Shown here piece by piece: positions 25,854-34,013 of a DNA stretch of 34,216 nucleotides. The notes below the pieces were generated by a model. That model worked only from the letters and a program-made list of their open reading frames with translations. It was not told the DNA's origin and did not search any database. The stretch comes from Clostridiales bacterium (lineage in GTDB: Bacteria; Bacillota; Clostridia; Lachnospirales; Lachnospiraceae), in NCBI GenBank assembly GCA_012512855.1, contig JAAZDK010000153.1, forward strand, positions 1 through 34,216, in the 5' to 3' direction. The translations under genes were made by a program, and so were the position numbers. The first letter of the stretch is position 1. Each line of letters starts with the position of its first letter.

Positions 25854-25882
25854 TTGACAAGGCAGTTTAAATCATTTATATT
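25854..25882 (+). promoter_or_regulatory. sigma-A promoter of the Rrf2-family gene
   Basis: TTGACA (25854-25859), 17 bases, TATATT (25877-25882). The leader would be about 227 bases and contains small hairpins (for example CTATTC/GAATAG near 25985-26008) and the tandem repeat at 26066-26099. Confidence 0.6.
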
Positions 25883-26065
25883 TAATACATACAAAAATGA
25901 TATGAATTAAAGGTGTGATATAAGCTATCTTCAGACATACCTGCTTGTGACTGTTCTTAGCGGTTATTCAAAATTATTTGCTGCTATTCATAGGCCGGTA
26001 TAGAATAGCAAAGCAAAGAAAGGCTAAAGCATAAGCTATTATTTGCTGCTTGAGATGTATATACT

Positions 26066-26099
26066 CATGTAAATGCTTTATACATGTAAATGCTTTATA
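26066..26099 (+). repeat. perfect 17-bp tandem duplication before the Rrf2-family gene
   Basis: CATGTAAATGCTTTATA occurs at 26066-26082 and again at 26083-26099, directly ahead of the ATTGGAGG ribosome site. The junction makes a TTTATACATGTAAA near-palindrome. It may be an autoregulatory operator or a translational element, or a recent slippage event. Confidence 0.6.
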
Positions 26100-26115
26100 G
26101 GATTGGAGGATTATT

Positions 26116-26562
26116 ATGAGGCTTTCTGCCAAGGGACGCTATGCTCTGGTTTCCACCATTCACATGGCTCAGAATTATAATAAGGATGAATATATTACAC
26201 TAATCAGCATTTCCGAAAGGTTCAATATATCAAAAATTTATCTGGAGCAGGTTTTTTCACTCTTAAAAAGAGGTGGCGTAGTTAATTCGATTAAGGGCTC
26301 TCAGGGAGGCTATCAGCTGGCAGATATTCCTGAAAAAATCACAGTATATGACATCCTGTCATCGGTTGAAACCACCTTGTTTGAAAGCACAGAGGATACT
26401 ATAGGAGAGCAGGCTCCGGAAATAGAAACTGCAGTTAAGGCTCTTATATATGAGCCTCTGGATTCGGCAGTCAAGGATTTGCTGTCCAATATTTCATTGT
26501 CCGACCTGGTTGCCGAGGTTGAAAAAAATAAAGGCGAATCGGCTCTGATGTATTTTATATAG
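26116..26562 (+). CDS. Rrf2-family transcriptional regulator, CymR-like
   Basis: The 148-residue protein has the Rrf2 winged helix (MRLSAKGRYALVSTIHMAQN; ISERFNISKIYLEQVFSLLK; IKGSQGGYQLA). It has no cysteine at all, so it cannot hold the 2Fe-2S cluster of IscR or NsrR. Together with the divergent cysK this fits CymR, which represses cysteine-uptake and synthesis genes in Bacillus and staphylococci when bound to CysK. That role is inferred from context; other Rrf2 types remain possible. ATG at 26116 follows GGAGG by 6-7 bases. Confidence 0.85.
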   Translation: MRLSAKGRYALVSTIHMAQNYNKDEYITLISISERFNISKIYLEQVFSLLKRGGVVNSIKGSQGGYQLADIPEKITVYDILSSVETTLFESTEDTIGEQAPEIETAVKALIYEPLDSAVKDLLSNISLSDLVAEVEKNKGESALMYFI

Positions 26563-26567
26563 GAACG

Positions 26568-26626
26568 TGCGCCCGCCGGGCGCAGATAAAATGGCAGGTA
26601 CCATCTCAACCGGTAACCTGCCATTT
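26568..26626 (+). terminator. two tandem hairpins after the Rrf2-family gene
   Basis: First a compact GC stem TGCGCCC/GGGCGCA (26568-26584), then a 14-bp stem (26588-26602 with 26612-26626, one bulge) followed by TTAGATTATTTGC. The second is the likely terminator; it could also act for convergent DeoR transcription. Confidence 0.65.
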
Positions 26627-26774
26627 AGATTATTTGCTTTTAAATATTATATTTCGCTATTACTTAAATTATTATTTCGTATAACCTGGTAACTTATTTC
26701 GCTATAGATTATTTTCGGATACTTCTGTAAGATTTCGAATAGTAAAATTCATAAGCAAATATATCTATTCTGTT

Positions 26775-27554
26775 TTATTCCTGCTTTTCCACTACAATTA
26801 CCTCAACACCGGCCTCTTCTATTTTCAGCAATTCATCCTCAACAGCATCCCAGTCTGTAATCAGGGTATCAAAACGGCTGACATCGGTAACCTTCACAAA
26901 TGAATTAGTTCCCAGCTTATGACTGGGCATAAGCAAAATCTTTTTCCTGGAGTGCTCTATAACTGCCCTCTGGAAGCTGGCAGTCTCATCAGTGCCATTT
27001 GACAGGCCAAAATCAGCCGTAAGCCCGCCGCCGGTAATTAAGCTTATGTCAAAGTGCAAATTCTTTACAAATGCTGTAGCCATGCTGTCAACAAGCGTTG
27101 CGCAATCATGCATGCGCATCTTGCCACCGACAATATATACGGTTATATTGTCCCAATCCGTCAGTCTGGCCGCAAGAGTTACCGAATTTAAAACCAGGGT
27201 GTAGTTTATATCCTTCGGCAAGTAATCCAGCATAATAAAGCCAAAGAAGCCTCCTGTAAGATAGACAATATCGTTCGCCCTGATAAAGCCGGCCGCCCTT
27301 TTCGCAATAGCCGCATAATTATCAAAAACAGTCATATTCTCAATACGTTTGCGGGGAGGCCTGTAGCCTACCGATAAAATAGGAATGGCTCCGCCGTGGG
27401 TCCTCTTCAAAAGCCCCTTCTCCTCAAGTATTCTCAGGTCACGTCTTGCTGATTCGGCACTAACCTCGAATTTCTCCTGAATTTCATTGATTGAAATTCT
27501 GCCGTTCTGCCTGATAATATCCAATATTGCCTGATGGCGCTCTTCAATAAACAT
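26775..27554 (-). CDS. DeoR family transcriptional regulator
   Basis: The N-terminus MFIEERHQAILDIIRQNGRI is the DeoR helix-turn-helix opening, with the recognition part VSAESARRDLRILEEKGLLK and THGGA. The C-terminal sensor (about 75-240) resembles the sugar-phosphate-binding DeoRC fold (VYLTGGFFGF, VLNSVTLAARL, LITGGGLTADFGLSNGTDE). The 259-residue length is normal. The ATG follows GAGGTGA. It is divergent from the azoreductase gene, has a perfect-consensus promoter, and two repeat operators suggest self-regulation. The effector is unknown. Confidence 0.92.
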   Translation of the reverse strand: MFIEERHQAILDIIRQNGRISINEIQEKFEVSAESARRDLRILEEKGLLKRTHGGAIPILSVGYRPPRKRIENMTVFDNYAAIAKRAAGFIRANDIVYLTGGFFGFIMLDYLPKDINYTLVLNSVTLAARLTDWDNITVYIVGGKMRMHDCATLVDSMATAFVKNLHFDISLITGGGLTADFGLSNGTDETASFQRAVIEHSRKKILLMPSHKLGTNSFVKVTDVSRFDTLITDWDAVEDELLKIEEAGVEVIVVEKQE

Positions 27555-27615
27555 TTTCTCACCTCTTTGCTGATTATTACAGATTAAATCGTCGACAACT
27601 TTAATCTATGTTAAC

Positions 27616-27644
27616 ATTATATACCATTTATTACCGTTTGTCAA
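27616..27644 (-). promoter_or_regulatory. perfect-consensus promoter of the DeoR-family gene
   Basis: On the minus strand TTGACA (27639-27644), exactly 17 bases, TATAAT (27616-27621). The start is near 27609. Such a strong promoter usually goes with tight repression. Confidence 0.85.
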
Positions 27645-27688
27645 TGGATATTCTGTTTTTTTATTGATGTTTATTACTGTTAGTTAAT
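27627..27688. promoter_or_regulatory. two direct-repeat operator candidates for the DeoR-type regulator
   Basis: TTTATTACCGTTTGTCAAT (27627-27645) and TTTATTACTGTTAGTTAAT (27670-27688) share 16 of 19 bases at a 43-bp period. The first covers the -35 and spacer of the deoR-type promoter. GTCGAC also occurs at 27591-27596 and, within ATGTCGACAT, at 27691-27700. Confidence 0.5.
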
Positions 27689-27836
27689 ATATGTCGACAT
27701 TCGCTAATGTATACTGAATAAAACTGTAATATTAACGACCTGTATATTATTAGCTGCTGGTATTATAAAAGCCTCTAATTAGTGCTATAATAATGACAGT
27801 TATATGACCTTTACTTTTTCTTTTAGGAGGGATATC

Positions 27837-28442
27837 ATGAGCAAGCTGCTTTACATTAAGGCGAACGCAAAACCGCAGGAAGCATCAAGGACCTACAGAA
27901 TTTCCGACAGCTTTATAGAAAACTATCAAAGCCTGCACCCGGAAGACGAAGTTATTACTCTTGATCTGTACAGGGAAGGAATTTCTCTGCTGACTTATGA
28001 TGATATTAATTCTGTTTTTGGCACCAAGACAGAAGAAAGCAAGAAGCATCCTATTCTAAAATATGCCTATCAATTTGCCGAAGCTGATAAATATGTTATA
28101 TCCGCACCCATGTGGAATCTGAGCATTCCTGCTATCCTGAAGGCCTATATCGATTACATCTGTGTAACAGGAATAACCTTTAAATATACGGCGGACGGCC
28201 CGGTCGGCCTGTGCAAGGACAAAAAGGCTGTGTATATAGTATCCAGAGGCGGTGAATATTCGGACGGTCCGGCCTCAGCCATTGAAATGGGTGACAGATA
28301 TCTCCGGACAATATTTGCATTTATGGGTATCAGCGATTTTACCACCATTTCTGCAGATGGACTTGACATAATAGGTAATGATGTTGATGCCATTGTCGGC
28401 GATGCCATAAAAAGAGCTCAGGAGCTTGCCAAAAGCTTTTAG
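27837..28442 (+). CDS. azoR: FMN-dependent NADH-azoreductase
   Basis: AzoR-type flavoproteins reduce quinones and azo compounds with NAD(P)H, in the cytoplasm. The protein starts MSKLLYIKANAKPQEASRTY with the flavodoxin-like phosphate loop, followed by PMWNLSIPAILKAYIDYI and the FMN-contacting SRGGEYSDGP. 201 residues. GGAGGG at 6 bases fixes the ATG at 27837; an upstream ATG at 27804 lacks a site. It is divergent from the DeoR-type regulator and could be under its control. Confidence 0.93.
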   Translation: MSKLLYIKANAKPQEASRTYRISDSFIENYQSLHPEDEVITLDLYREGISLLTYDDINSVFGTKTEESKKHPILKYAYQFAEADKYVISAPMWNLSIPAILKAYIDYICVTGITFKYTADGPVGLCKDKKAVYIVSRGGEYSDGPASAIEMGDRYLRTIFAFMGISDFTTISADGLDIIGNDVDAIVGDAIKRAQELAKSF

Positions 28443-28519
28443 GACGCATCTGTAAGACCGGTCAGACGGTCAGCTTATCCACAGCCGGATTGATTTTAAG
28501 TAAGTGTTATCAACAGATT

Positions 28520-28554
28520 AAAAGCGATATCACCATATCAGTGATATCGCTTTT
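28520..28554 (+). terminator. terminator of the azoreductase gene
   Basis: A perfect 14-bp stem (28520-28533 with 28541-28554) with a 7-base loop ends in TTTT. Confidence 0.9.
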
Positions 28555-28585
28555 GCATTGTTAATTGATTACAGATATGTACTGC

Positions 28586-28614
28586 TTTAATGCCAGTCTG
28601 AGATATGCTATAAT
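28586..28614 (+). promoter_or_regulatory. extended -10 promoter of the acyltransferase gene
   Basis: TGCTATAAT (TATAAT at 28609-28614 with TG at 28606-28607) is an extended -10; the -35 (TTTAAT at 28586-28591, 17-base spacing) is weak. The ATG lies about 50 bases further, after AGGAG. Confidence 0.6.
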
Positions 28615-28662
28615 GAAGCAAATTGACTCGGAATCATAAAAAAACTACATAGGAGAATACAA

Positions 28663-29717
28663 ATGAACGACATTAACATCAAGGCTAAATATAAAAGCAA
28701 CAGCAATAATTTAGACAGAAATTATTATATTGACAATCTAAGGTTTTGCCTGATTGTACTGGTAGTTGTCGGGCACTTTGCAATAAAGCTGACAAGCTTT
28801 GGTCCGGTTAAAAGCCTGCAATATTTCATTTATTTATTTCATATGCCTTGCTTTATATTTGTATCCGGATATCTTGCAAAAGGAATTAATGCCGGAGGAA
28901 AATTGCGGGCAGATAAAATACTGGTTACTGTCTGGTTGTATTTTATCTTCAAAGCAGTTAATTCCCTTATAGAATATGCATTCACCGGAAAACTTGATTT
29001 TAATATTCTTAAGGATACATCAGCACCATGGTATTTAGTGACCTTAACCATATGGTATATATCAGTTCCCTTGATTGAGCGTATAAAAGCAGTCTATTTA
29101 TTGCCGGCTTCCATTTTTACCGGCTTAATGGTTGGTTATTGCAATCATATACATAATGTACTTTCCTTATCAAGGGTTTTTGTATTTTTTCCTTTCTTTA
29201 TAATGGGATTCTGCTTGTCGGAGGATAAACTGAACAGCTTTTTGAACAAGCGTATAAGGTTTATTGCCATAATATATCTTACCGCCTTATTTATTTTTTT
29301 ATTTTTTTTCTGATATACAGAAAGGAAATTAACCCTGTATCCGATATCATTTACGCTACCAGTCCATATTCAGATTCACTTGAAAATCTGGCACCTTATG
29401 GCTTTTTAATCAGGTTTATTTGGTATATCCTTGCATTTATGACATCAGCCGCTTTCATGCTATTAGTTCCCCGCCGCCCGATGTTCTTCACTTCATTGGG
29501 TTCAAGAACACTGCAGGTTTATATGTCTCATATCTGGTGCAGAAATATCCTGGTCTATCTGGGTTTCTTTGAATTTATAAAAGGGTCCTCCCTCCCGATA
29601 GCGGCTCTTGCTTTATTAGGCAGTATCGGCCTGACCTTTATATTGTCCAACAGTTTATTCTATAAGATGTTTGACTTGATTTCCGCCAGAAGGCTGATTA
29701 AAAAAATGCTTAAGTAA
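28663..29717 (+). pseudogene. acyltransferase-3 membrane protein split by a frameshift at a poly-T tract
   Basis: The first frame (28663-29313) encodes the N-terminal helices of an acyltransferase-3 protein: YYIDNLRFCLIVLVVVGHFA with the conserved His, then YLFHMPCFIFVSGYLAKG and WYLVTLTIWYISVPLIER. It stops at TGA just after a run of eight T (29302-29309), itself preceded by seven T (29294-29300). The frame that continues without a stop through 29717 (LIYRKEINPVSDIIYATS..., then GSRTLQVYMSHIWCRNILVY) is restored by adding one T or removing two. The joined product would be 351 residues, normal for O-acetyltransferases of surface polymers. It may be a pseudogene, a phase-variable gene, a transcriptional-slippage gene or a sequencing error. 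Confidence 0.85.
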
Positions 29718-29859
29718 ACCACTTGTATGCTTCATCCATAATATAACGGTAAAAGCATCTACCGGACCCAATGCTTTTAAAGCGGGTGCATAAATAAGTC
29801 TAAGAATATTTCTTTTACATAACACAATGAGATTTTCTATATAATGAGGTAGATGGTTT

Positions 29860-31617
29860 ATGAATATTATATTTATTTCCGAATTGGCTGAGAGATCCTT
29901 TATCGAGCATATGAAAGGCTTAGGCAGGGTTATCCTTGTTCCGAGGGACCCCCGTTTTGACCCGAGAATAGCAAGCCATCCCGACATGGTTATTACTATA
30001 GTTGATAACTGCATAATTATTGATGATAATGCTGACTCCAGCATCTTCCTACAGCTGGATGATCTGCATGTGCCATATATCCGCAGCAGCTGTGTCCTGG
30101 GAAGCAAATACCCTGAGGATGTAGCCTATAATGCTGTTGTGACCGGGCAACATTTAATTCATAGGCTGGACTCGACCAATACTCTTACCCTGCAGCATTG
30201 CAGAAACAGAGGCAAGGCTTTGGTCAATGTAAAGCAAGGCTACAGCAAATGCTCCACCGTAATTGTTGATGACAATCACCTGATCAGCTCAGATAATGGT
30301 ATCTGCCAGGCTGTCAGGGATTTTACCGATATTGATATTCTGCCAGTTCAGCCTGGCTTTGTGGAGCTGGAAGGCTTTGATTACGGCTTTTTGGGTGGCT
30401 GCAGCGGCCTTATCGGGGATACGCTTGTATTCCATGGAGACCTAAGCAAACATCCCGATTTTTTAAGGATAAAGGAGTTTACTGAAGCTGCAGGTAAAAG
30501 GCTGATATACTTCACGGACTTTCCCCTGCGCGATATCGGTTCCATTCTCGTCCTTCAAACAGATGACAGGATAAATATAAAACCCGATCCGGCCAGATAT
30601 AAAAAGCATGTTAATATCCCCATTTTCATCTCCCATGAGGGCTGCCCCAATGACTGCGTCTTCTGCAATCAAAGAAAGATTACCGCAAAGACACAGGCCA
30701 TGACCACAGATGAGGTAAGGGAGCAGATAAAGCTGTACTGCTCCACCCTGGATGAGGATACCTATACCGAGCTGGCCTTCTTTGGCGGAAGCTTTACCGG
30801 TATTGCAGCTTCCCTTCAGGAAATGTATCTTGCCCTTGCATATGAATACAAGCAGGCCGGCAAAATACATGCTATCCGTCTGTCCACCAGGCCGGATTAT
30901 ATAAATTCCGAAATTCTTAACAGGCTGAAGCGTTATGGGGTAGATATTATTGAACTGGGTGTCCAGTCACTGGATGATGATGTTTTGGAGCAGGCAAATC
31001 GGGGGCATCAGGTATCTGATGTTTATAATGCCGTAAGCCTGATTAAATCCTATGGCTTTGGGCTGGGCATACAGCTTATGGTAGGCTTGCCCGGGGATAC
31101 GAAATGGACTGCCGTGCAGTCAGCAAGACTTACCGCCCTGCTTAAGCCTGATTTTGTCCGTATATACCCCACACTGGTTATAAGGGATACACAGCTGGCC
31201 CGGCTCTGCAGCAATGGAGAATACAATCCCCTGACTATAGATATGGCGGTAGACTGGACGAAGGGAATGTATCAGGTATTTCTGGAGAGTCAAATTCCTG
31301 TAATAAGGATGGGACTTCAACCTACTGAGCTGATAGCTGAAGGGAAGGAGGTCCTGTACGGCCCATTTCATCCCGCCTTCAGGCAGCTGGTTGAGACCGA
31401 ATATTTCTATGATAAAATTATAAAGGAGCTTGATTTACTAAAGGATTCTATCCAAAGCAAATCCCGTATAAAAATTCTGTGTAATCCGGCTGATTTGTCG
31501 CAGGTAATCGGCCATAAGCGCAAAAATGTACTTAAGCTGGAGAAGGAATATCAGAATATACAGGTGATCGCTGACGGCAATATCTTGCCCATGATGCTGA
31601 AATTTTTGACTGAATGA
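29860..31617 (+). CDS. DUF6873-like domain fused to Elp3-like radical SAM enzyme
   Basis: Residues 1-238 resemble the uncharacterised DUF6873 family (guanidino-modifying-enzyme-like fold): NVKQGYSKCSTVIVDDNHLI, GFDYGFLGGCSGL, VFHGDLSKHPDF. From about 248 a radical SAM domain follows, PIFISHEGCPNDCVFCNQR with cluster ligands Cys262, Cys266, Cys269, then LAFFGGSFTGI, LSTRPDYI, ELGVQSLDDDVL and QLMVGLPGDT, as in bacterial Elp3-like proteins without the acetyltransferase half. The end (ADLSQVIGHKRKNVLKLEKE) looks like a small KH-type RNA-binding unit. A tRNA-related substrate is likely for the second part; the role of the first is unknown. One continuous frame; GAGG about 10 bases before the ATG. 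Confidence 0.88.
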   Translation: MNIIFISELAERSFIEHMKGLGRVILVPRDPRFDPRIASHPDMVITIVDNCIIIDDNADSSIFLQLDDLHVPYIRSSCVLGSKYPEDVAYNAVVTGQHLIHRLDSTNTLTLQHCRNRGKALVNVKQGYSKCSTVIVDDNHLISSDNGICQAVRDFTDIDILPVQPGFVELEGFDYGFLGGCSGLIGDTLVFHGDLSKHPDFLRIKEFTEAAGKRLIYFTDFPLRDIGSILVLQTDDRINIKPDPARYKKHVNIPIFISHEGCPNDCVFCNQRKITAKTQAMTTDEVREQIKLYCSTLDEDTYTELAFFGGSFTGIAASLQEMYLALAYEYKQAGKIHAIRLSTRPDYINSEILNRLKRYGVDIIELGVQSLDDDVLEQANRGHQVSDVYNAVSLIKSYGFGLGIQLMVGLPGDTKWTAVQSARLTALLKPDFVRIYPTLVIRDTQLARLCSNGEYNPLTIDMAVDWTKGMYQVFLESQIPVIRMGLQPTELIAEGKEVLYGPFHPAFRQLVETEYFYDKIIKELDLLKDSIQSKSRIKILCNPADLSQVIGHKRKNVLKLEKEYQNIQVIADGNILPMMLKFLTE

Positions 31618-31750
31618 GCTGCCAGACTTATATATGTGTACTATCATTTTTGCTATTATATATATGTTTTGATAAACCTAATATATCTGCAATAAGCATA
31701 AGCTTTCTTATATTTGAGCCTTCGTGAACATATTTTGGCACAAGTAAATA

Positions 31751-31800
31751 AGTCAGGAAGCTCCGCTATTATATCCCGGGGTTTTCCTGACTGTCTTTTA
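31751..31800. terminator. shared terminator between the radical SAM and YolD-like genes
   Basis: AGTCAGGAA (31751-31759) pairs with TTCCTGACT (31784-31792) around a 24-base loop; GTCTTTTAT follows on the plus strand. It is the only hairpin between the two convergent genes. Confidence 0.65.
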
Positions 31801-31828
31801 TGCTATAATTCAATTTGTTAAGCCTCAG

Positions 31829-32296
31829 CTAACTTCTCTCAGTATCCTCTATCTCAATTTTATATATATTCTCAAAATGCAACCTTTTTTCAATAATCTG
31901 CAGAATACGCGAGGTTTCCTCCCGTCCGGCAACCATACCGGTCAGCTTAATATACTCTCCGTAATCTTCTGATACGGCCTTGTTTCTTTGAAAATATACA
32001 ACCGTTACCATTGGATGCTGTCCTGCTGCCAGCAGCTGCTCGATCCTTTTCAGCTGCCTGTCCAGATACTCTTTTGATTCATCCGACAATTCAATTTTGG
32101 GCACAACCACCCTTTCCCTGGCTGCAATTGCCTCCTCATAGCCTTTTAAGGCTGCAAAAGGCGCAAATATCTTAGCCCGGTCTTCCACCCTCATTCTCGG
32201 GTGTTTAATTCTATCCGAGCACTCAAGCGGATATGACATATTAATAATATCATCATATTTGTGTGTTTCCCTCAGTGACAGCGGATTCCTTTGCAT
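31829..32296 (-). CDS. YolD-like family protein
   Basis: The 155-residue protein has the clostridial YolD-like opening (KYDDIINMSYPLECSD...HPRMRVEDRAKIFAPFAALK) and the small beta-rich end (VTVVYFQRNKAVSEDYGEYI). YolD-like proteins commonly follow Y-family polymerase genes and are thought to play a UmuD-like accessory role. It starts 29 bases after the polymerase stop with AAAGGCGG before the ATG, so the two are one operon. Confidence 0.88.
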   Translation of the reverse strand: MQRNPLSLRETHKYDDIINMSYPLECSDRIKHPRMRVEDRAKIFAPFAALKGYEEAIAARERVVVPKIELSDESKEYLDRQLKRIEQLLAAGQHPMVTVVYFQRNKAVSEDYGEYIKLTGMVAGREETSRILQIIEKRLHFENIYKIEIEDTERS

Positions 32297-32325
32297 ACAA
32301 TACCGCCTTTCTATGATTATAATGA

Positions 32326-33696
32326 TTATGCCTTATGCCCTCCAATTTGCTGATTTCGTTCCTTAGTGGTGGCCCCCTCCTCCAGATTCATGCCCCTTAA
32401 GATCGCATTCTTCCCGAACTTCCTTTTTATATTTAGCATGGCTTCCTGCATTTTTCGCTCCTTTTCAAGCTTCTGCGGATCAGTAAACAAATCATACTGC
32501 CTATATTTTTCTTCCACAAGGTTGTTCGCACTGATATTCAGACGCCTGATTAGTAATTTCTTATCTGCAATTTTGTCATACAAATCCAGTACCGCCGCCA
32601 TTATTTTTTCGGTACTGCTGCTTGCGGCTCCGAGATTTGCCGTACCGTGGGAAGATTTCGGAAGCGCCCTGTCATAGCGATCATAGATAATTTCTCCCTT
32701 ATATCTTCCTTCATCAACATTGCTTCTGTCATAGCCTATGGTAAGGGTCAGGCTGTCGGTCACCATCCCCTTGTCCACCAGCTCAAGCACCAGCAGCTCC
32801 GTCATTTCCTTCACAACTAACCTTCCCTTGCTACAGTCATAGGGTTGATGCAGCACCTGTCCGGAAGAAATACTGTTTGTGCGTGGCTTATAGGCTTTAA
32901 TATCCTTCATGCTGCATGGCTCATATCCCCAGGCATGGTCAATCAGCAGCTCGGCATCTACTCCAAACAGCTTGTACAGCAAATCCTCATTATAAATTGA
33001 TACTCTTGCAAGGTCCCCCATCGTATAGATGCCGTTATCCTCAAGCCTTTTGGCAATACCTCCACCAATCCGCCAAAAGTCCGTCAAAGGCCTGTGATCC
33101 CACAAGAGTCTGCGGTAGCTCATTTCATCAAGTTCGCCTATGCGGACACCTTTTTCATCAGCATCCATGTGCTTTGCTACTATATCCAGGGCAATTTTAC
33201 TCAGATATAAATTGCTGCCTATTCCTGCCGTAGCTGTAATACCCGTATTATCTAGGACATCATGAATAATCCTTGCCGCTAGCTCCCTGGCCGGCATCTG
33301 ATACAGCTTCAGATAATTGCTTACATCCATAAAGCACTCATCAATGCTGTATACATGAATATCCTCCGGGCTTATATATTTCAGGTAAATGGCATATATA
33401 TCCGCCGATACCTCAATATAACGAGCCATCCGGGGCGGTGCAATGATATATTCCACTTCCTTCCCTGTACGCTGCTTAAGCTCCTTAAGCTTTTGCTCGA
33501 CCTCAAACAGCCTTGCCCTGCCGGATATTCCATAAGCCTTAAGTGATGGTGATACGGCAAGGCAGATGGTTTTTTCCGTACGGCTTGGATCAGCTACTAC
33601 AAGATTTGTAGTAAGGGGATTTAGCCCTCTGTCAATACACTCGACAGAGGCATAGAAGGATTTCAGATCAATCGCAATATAAGTATTTGGCATCAT
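32326..33696 (-). CDS. Y-family DNA polymerase (UmuC/DinB type)
   Basis: Y-family polymerases copy past DNA lesions. Catalytic Asp10 (YIAIDLKSFYASVEC), Asp119-Glu120 (VYSIDECFMDV) and the helix-hairpin-helix part (FWRIGGGIAKRLEDNGIYTM) are present; the little finger follows (about 240-350). At about 456 residues it matches the UvrX/UmuC-like Firmicute branch paired with YolD. The frame extends to a TTG at 33714, but AAAGGTGG lies 4 bases before the ATG at 33696 and 7 before that at 33693. I see no LexA-type GAAC...GTTC box or clear promoter upstream (33697-33890). Confidence 0.92.
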   Translation of the reverse strand: MMPNTYIAIDLKSFYASVECIDRGLNPLTTNLVVADPSRTEKTICLAVSPSLKAYGISGRARLFEVEQKLKELKQRTGKEVEYIIAPPRMARYIEVSADIYAIYLKYISPEDIHVYSIDECFMDVSNYLKLYQMPARELAARIIHDVLDNTGITATAGIGSNLYLSKIALDIVAKHMDADEKGVRIGELDEMSYRRLLWDHRPLTDFWRIGGGIAKRLEDNGIYTMGDLARVSIYNEDLLYKLFGVDAELLIDHAWGYEPCSMKDIKAYKPRTNSISSGQVLHQPYDCSKGRLVVKEMTELLVLELVDKGMVTDSLTLTIGYDRSNVDEGRYKGEIIYDRYDRALPKSSHGTANLGAASSSTEKIMAAVLDLYDKIADKKLLIRRLNISANNLVEEKYRQYDLFTDPQKLEKERKMQEAMLNIKRKFGKNAILRGMNLEEGATTKERNQQIGGHKA

Positions 33697-34013
33697 TACA
33701 CCACCTTTCTGCAATCTATATTTCCGGCCTTACCCCTGCATGTTTACATTCGGCATAAAGTAAATTATTACTTCAATAAGAGCACTTACCTTCCATCTCA
33801 TATATATATTTGCTACAACAAATTTTCATTATTATGCTACCACATTTATAAGCATTTTTCAAAATACCAAACCAGGCAGGCACCAACTATAATAAGCAAT
33901 TTCTAATCCTTTCTGTTACACATCTCTTTCCCAGCACATTGCTGATTTCCCAGATATCAGGTGCATTTATCCGTCCGGTAATTGCCACTATTCCATTACT
34001 TTGCCCATTCCAG
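33697..34013. other. stretch upstream of the Y-family polymerase
   Basis: 33697-33886 is AT-rich with no ORF, promoter or hairpin that I can support. 33887-34013 is covered by the minus-strand frame described in the next entry. Confidence 0.5.

Noticed and set aside
25757-25858. Loose repeats (TTCGGGACCAAAG / TTCGGAAGCAAAG / TTCAGGAATAAAG) and a 34-codon frame upstream of the Rrf2 promoter, with a CCGGCA/TGCCGG hairpin
   Set aside because: The copies are imperfect, unit length varies and the small frame has no ribosome site; too weak to call a gene or array.
25592-26115. T-box or SAM riboswitch for cysK
   Set aside because: The cysK leader is only about 45 bases and neither the T-box core nor a SAM aptamer pattern is visible on either strand.
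33697-33900. LexA/SOS box for the Y-family polymerase operon
   Set aside because: Expected from Bacillus homologs, but no GAAC-N4-GTTC-like palindrome is present in the visible upstream region.
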